NCBI RefSeq assembly: GCF_964204645.1
Contig: NC_134025.1
Coordinates: 21,294,001 to 21,358,000, forward strand
Length of the DNA stretch: 64,000 bases
Direction: 5' to 3'
Source: Tubulanus polymorphus
Lineage: Eukaryota > Nemertea > Palaeonemertea > Tubulaniformes > Tubulanidae
Below the pieces are notes generated by a model, which worked only from the letters and a program-made list of their open reading frames with translations, searched no databases and was not told the DNA's origin. A program made the position numbers and the translations under genes. This document shows, in pieces, positions 42,030 through 48,000 of the stretch. Positions within the stretch are counted from its first letter, which is position 1. Each line of letters begins with the position of its first letter.

Positions 42030-45000
42030 AAAATGTACTTAACCACTTAACTGGTTAACTGGGATGGTCAAAGTGGCTGTCTCATCGTTCAATTATTTTG
42101 GTGACATTGCACTTTCTTTGAAATGTTTTAGAACAATGATTTATAATCTTACAATCATTTATTATAATAATGTGTTATGGTCATAGAAAAAACACTTTTG
42201 ATATTCTAAATCATTTTGGGGGTCATTGGTGACCTGGGGGTGTTAATAAGGAATTGAATAAGCTCCACAATCAGCCATAGGGTAGCCGTGCTCTTTTGTC
42301 GCGTGCAGCCAAGGTGGCTGAATAAAATGACTGGTTTCGCCACCTATCAGTGTCTACACGATCTAGTAGTGAAGTGAATGACAATAGCATGAATATACTG
42401 TAAAAAAAAACAGGGGAAGCAGGTCTAATAGTGTCCACAAGTTATCTTGTCCCAAAAGAGGTAAAAGTTGGCTCATGGACAAGTTAACTCATTCCAAGTG
42501 GTTAAGGGTTTAAATAGCTGGTACCACCATTATATAGATAACTTACCCAAATGAGTATTTACACTAAGTAAATAAAATTGAAAATAAAATTGAATTGAAC
42601 TAAAAAAAATGGTGTTGGCTTACATAATGTGATGACTTAACCGAGTTTGACTATGGGCATTTACACCCATTACATCAATAACCATGCTTGATCATCAGAA
42701 ACTGTCCCTGATGATGATCTTGCTTGGCTTAATTGTCAAGGACAGTCCCTTATGTTGTAAGTGATCCCTGCTAATTGATTACAATATTGTCAATTGTTGG
42801 GGACAGTCAGTCATAACGACGCCTCAGCTTTGACATACCCTCTATTGTAGGCATTGTTTTTGATAGCGATTACGGTACACTTGGCTCAATTTTCATGGAC
42901 AGGGATATCGGAGTGCAATCATAGGTCTAAATATATTTTTATTGGCCTATGAATGCTGATGACGATAATAATTATGGCAATTATAAAGCCCTAAAAATCC
43001 AGCCACATCGCTAATCGTGTATCGTCTCTCGCTGGGGAGAAAACATCTGATCTACTGTATTCGGTACTCATCTCATCAGCGAGTCATCTAGGTCAAGTGC
43101 CCATTTGTTCCTGTTGGCAAGGTGGATAAGTATCTCGCCTAGAGTCAGGCCTATAACCTGGCATGCCAGAGCTAAACACTCAAACCACTCGCCCGAACCA
43201 CACTCCACATGTACTTTGTTAAATAGTCGTTGTATGTTCGGTTTCAGGTTTTGGTTTACACAGCTGGACATATAAACTACGGAGGACGAGTTACCGATGA
43301 CTGGGATCGTCGATGTTTGATGAATATCCTCAGCGATTTCTACAATCCGATCGTCTGCGACGAAGAACATGTTTACTCCGAGTCGGCGATTTACCGACAA
43401 ATCAGTCCGGCGCTCGACGTAAATGTAAGTAAGAGTAACGGATGCGTGGAATTTTCCAAAAGAGCCCATTTCGTATTATGAATGGGCTCTTTTGAAAATT
43501 TCTTGCTATGAATGCTTAAGTAGATAATTGTAACTCGCACAGTCGAATTGGATTCGTGAAAGAAATTCCTGAAACGTATCCAAAATCTTGTTGATTTGTT
43601 AACTTTGGTCAAATATCTAATCATGGGCTCTTCAGTCCATGTTTTAACCAACAACCTCGCCTTTGCCATCGGAAATTGATTATGATAATAAACCTTCTCC
43701 AATATACTGTCAAATGTTGAAATTCTACAGTAACCCAGATTCCATAATTGAGGTTGCAAATTATAGTGTCTTGACAGAAACCTAAGTCAAGGATTGAAAT
43801 ATAGCTATTTTATGGGAACAGATTTAGAATGAATGGCTATTTTTTCTTTTAGGGTTACATAAGTTATATAAAGTCCCTGCCGATTAACGATAGTCCAGAA
43901 ATCTTCGGGCTCCATGACAACGCGAACATCACGTTTGCGCAGAATGAAACGTTTTCATTGCTCGGTGGTCTGTTGTTACTACAACCGAAGAGTGCATCAG
44001 GTGGCGGAAAATCACGTGAAGAGGTACATCACCCGTGTTACGATGACTTATCAAAACCGTTGTGAATACAAACCATACCCTGGCATTTGTGATATTTTTG
44101 GAATTTCGCTATTTTTATCAAGTGAATTTGGGTGAAAGGGGACTGTATGTCGCTAAATGAAAAACGGTACCAAGCAAAAAATAAAAGGTTGAGAAAGTAC
44201 AGTATTGAAAATATTTGAAAGTTATAGGGGACATTATTTTAAAGGAAGTTGTGGGGCCTCCTCTCCCCAGCCATTTAGAAAACACTACTATATAAGAATA
44301 CAAGCATGTATAGCTTAAATTGTACTGTGATCTACAAGCCAAATTGAACAAAATCTGTCCAATTTCTTAAGTCGCTAATAGTATCTTTGGTACTTTCATG
44401 CAAGGGTCCTAGAGTAATTGGTGGTACCCCTAATGACATCCAAAAATGACTCTGGATCCACAGGATACCCCTAGACTTTGCTTGAAGCAAATGAACTATA
44501 CCCTTATACCATACCGTACCATATCATACTCTAATATTGTATTTATTGCATTATGAATTGAGAAAAAGATAAATCTTATTATTATTATCACCGGTTTAAA
44601 TAATTTACAGGTTATGGAAGATACAGCAAAGAGTATTCTGGGAGAAGTTCCGAAGCCAATCGATTTCGCGGCAGTGATGGAAAAATATCCAGTCATGTAT
44701 GAACAATCAATGAACACAGTACTCGCTCAAGAAGTGATCAGGTATCTACATCTGCATGTGATATTGAGACAATTCTTTCATCATCATAGAAACCCTATTT
44801 GCTCACTGAAGACTGTGACCTTGCAGAGTGACTGGCCACTTCTATTTCCCTCTAGGACAGGAACATTGAGATATGCCTCGATTTGCATTAAGTGTTTTAC
44901 TCAGCAAAACTCTTGAAACTATTAGATTTACTAGAAGGACAAGTTATGATTTACTAGAACTACCAGTTCCAGTGATAATTCCTCTGAATATTGTTCCATC

Positions 45001-48000
45001 TCAATCGGTTTTCTCTGGGAACAAGCCTTCTTCTAATTTAATGTGAATTCATTACTTTTTAGATACAACCGTCTTCTGGAAACGATCCATAATTCGCTTC
45101 ACGATCTGTTGAAAGCCTTGAAAGGTTTAGTCGTTATGTCGGAAGCTTTGGAGAACATGGCCAACAGTTTGTACAACAATATGGTACCCGATATGTGGGC
45201 AGGAAAAGCATACCCATCGTTGAAACCTCTGGCATCTTGGGTAACCGACTTGGAACACAGGATTCAATTCATCAAAGACTGGATCGACAATGGAATACCA
45301 GCTGTAGGCATTTTTCCATTCTCATTTCTGCATGAACCTAATGCACACAGCAAGACATAAGCTGTGACCGCAAGAGCGCTTTTGACCCGAGCCCACTGTT
45401 CACACGGGTGCCAAATGCAATCCAGGCAAAATTTGACTTGGGCCAGATCGGAGTCAATTAATCATGCGCTAAATCACCCCTGTCTGATCACAGCTATAAA
45501 TACAAAACAGAAAAGTTTTTCTGGCTTGTTTTACTGTGTGTTGCTTCAAAACACAGAAGAAACATAATTTGTGTTTTGTGTTTCGGAGCGTTACACAAGG
45601 TCACAAAACATGTTAGGAAAGTGTTTCAGGCTAATGTCTAGCTGTGTGAGGCCTTCGTAAATAGGACATTAATCAAATTTTGGTACTCGACACCAAGAGA
45701 GCAAAAAGCATTTTTCACTTTGAAAATCGTCCATATTGTCCCTTGAGTGAATTTAGATTTGCTGTAGCTTAAAAATGAACTCTATTTATCGCTTGATATT
45801 TCAGGTTTTCTGGATCTCCGGCTTCTTCTTCCCGCAAGCATTTTTGACTGGAACTTTGCAGAATTTCGCTCGTAAAGAAGTTATCTCGATTGACACGATA
45901 TCTTTCGGTTTTGAGGTAGATAATCATCAAACAATCTCTGAAGGAATTAACCGCAATCTGTATTCATTGACATCTTAAGATGTACATGTATACTTCATAC
46001 CATAATATATTCATTCAGATTCTCTTAAGATACCATTGTCATATGGCTTGTATTTTGATTCATTGAAAAGATGCCAATTTCACATGTTCTACAGACCAAT
46101 ATGTTTAGCTTTGCCATTTCTTTCTTAGTGAAATTTATCCTGAATTTTACGAGTGTAGTTCAATTACTTTTTCTGATATCAGAGAAAATTTGTACCATAT
46201 ATTTATCTAGCAACGCGGGAATGCTTCCTTTTTGTCAAAGTCTTGCGCCGACATTTCCACATTTCATTCCATATTCCATTTAATGAATTTTCAGTTACGA
46301 AATGCTGAAAGTTTCTAGTACTTTTGTTCATCTTTGCATTTCGTTATGTTCTATAGGTTGTGAAGACTCCGGCTTCAGAACTGAAGCGGCCAGAGAACGG
46401 TTGCTACATCAACGGTCTGTTCCTGGAAGGCTCGCGTTGGGACTACAACGCCCATCAGTTAACTGAATCCAAACCGAAAGATTTGTTCACCGAGATGCCC
46501 GTCATTTGGCTGATTCCCTACGAAAATCGAACCCAACCAGAAGAAGGAATCTATGAATGTCCTGTTTATAAAACCTTAACGAGAGCGGGTAAGTCATTCA
46601 AACAAAATGAAGGGTTGATTTGTACGTACGTACGTACATACATACATACATATATATTCAGTGGAACCTCGTTACAATGAACTTCAATGGACCAAAAAAT
46701 ATGTTCGTTATAACCGATAGTTCATTATATCGGGTATGAAATTTATCAAATCGTCTTACAAAATTCTTTATTTGTTTTAACTGATGAATTGTTGTAATCC
46801 AAGTTTGTTTTAACAAGGTTCGGCTGTATACATATCATCATTGTCCAAAAGTAAGCTTACTTAACATTGGGGGGTGATTGTATATGGCTATAAGTATCGG
46901 AAAGCCCCTCGCCAGTATCAGATTGCGTATTAGCATTTTATTTACTGGCGTATTATCATCAAAAGTCAAAATTTATGAATATTGTCAACGAATATTGTGT
47001 GTAGCTGTGACATTGGAATGAATAAGCTGATTAATTCGGCACAGACACAGGATGATTGAATAATGATTATATCTCAATGAAATTCGACGTACGGTGCTTA
47101 CGTCATTTATTTCATTTGCGCAACTCCTTTAACGCATGCTCCTTTCAAGCTATTCATATTTACTATAAGCGTGCCATCTTGAGTGGGCTTATTGTGCGTA
47201 AACACTTGAAGGGCCGGCTATTGTTTATTAACACTCAAAGCGGTAACATCTTGCAAAGGAACAGTATCTCTTTTTACTATGTCTACCATCTTCACAACCG
47301 ACCGTGGGGTGCATAGACCAAATTTCGATGACCCTCAGTTGCTATATGAGTTGTGATGGCTGCTGGGCTAATGGTCGTTTATTAGCAGAGAAAGCGGCAG
47401 TCAGTCCGCTGTCCAGCCATTCAAAGGGATCAATAGTTTAATCCACAGGTGTATGGACAGCTGTGTGAATAACCCATGATCACCCGGCATCATGCCTATT
47501 GTCAAATATTATATTTGCTTCACTAATTTATAACAGATGCATTTATTCCCTTCACATTTATTTTCACATAGCAAGCCATGGGGGAGGGGGCAATCATTCA
47601 CGAAAAATAAATAAACCCCATTAAGGTGGGTCTTGTTTCAGGAAGAACAGTCTCTTATTGCAAATGACATCTATATTAGAAATATAGGTTTTGATGCAGC
47701 TGTTGTTTGTCAAAGTTTACCGATTTGTTGAGTACAAATAAAGCACATCTGATTTCAACATTCATTTCAAACATTGTGTGAAAGTATATGTCATTTTATA
47801 TACATTCTAAAACTTGGGGGGCCCACTGTTCATAATTAATTAAGGAATTTCGACCTCGATTAAGGGACTGAATAAGGCTAGCTTGGTCTTATCTTAGGTC
47901 TTAGCAGTGGAACTAGCCTCAGGGCCCCCCAGTTTCACAAAAAGGATTAAGGCCTAAATCGATTTATGATAAACTGAATTAATGAAGAAATCAAATCGAT

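Noticed and set aside
43068-43759. Two reverse-strand ORFs of 133 and 122 codons
   Set aside because: They overlap exon 43248-43424 and the hairpin region. No domain or coding signal on that strand.
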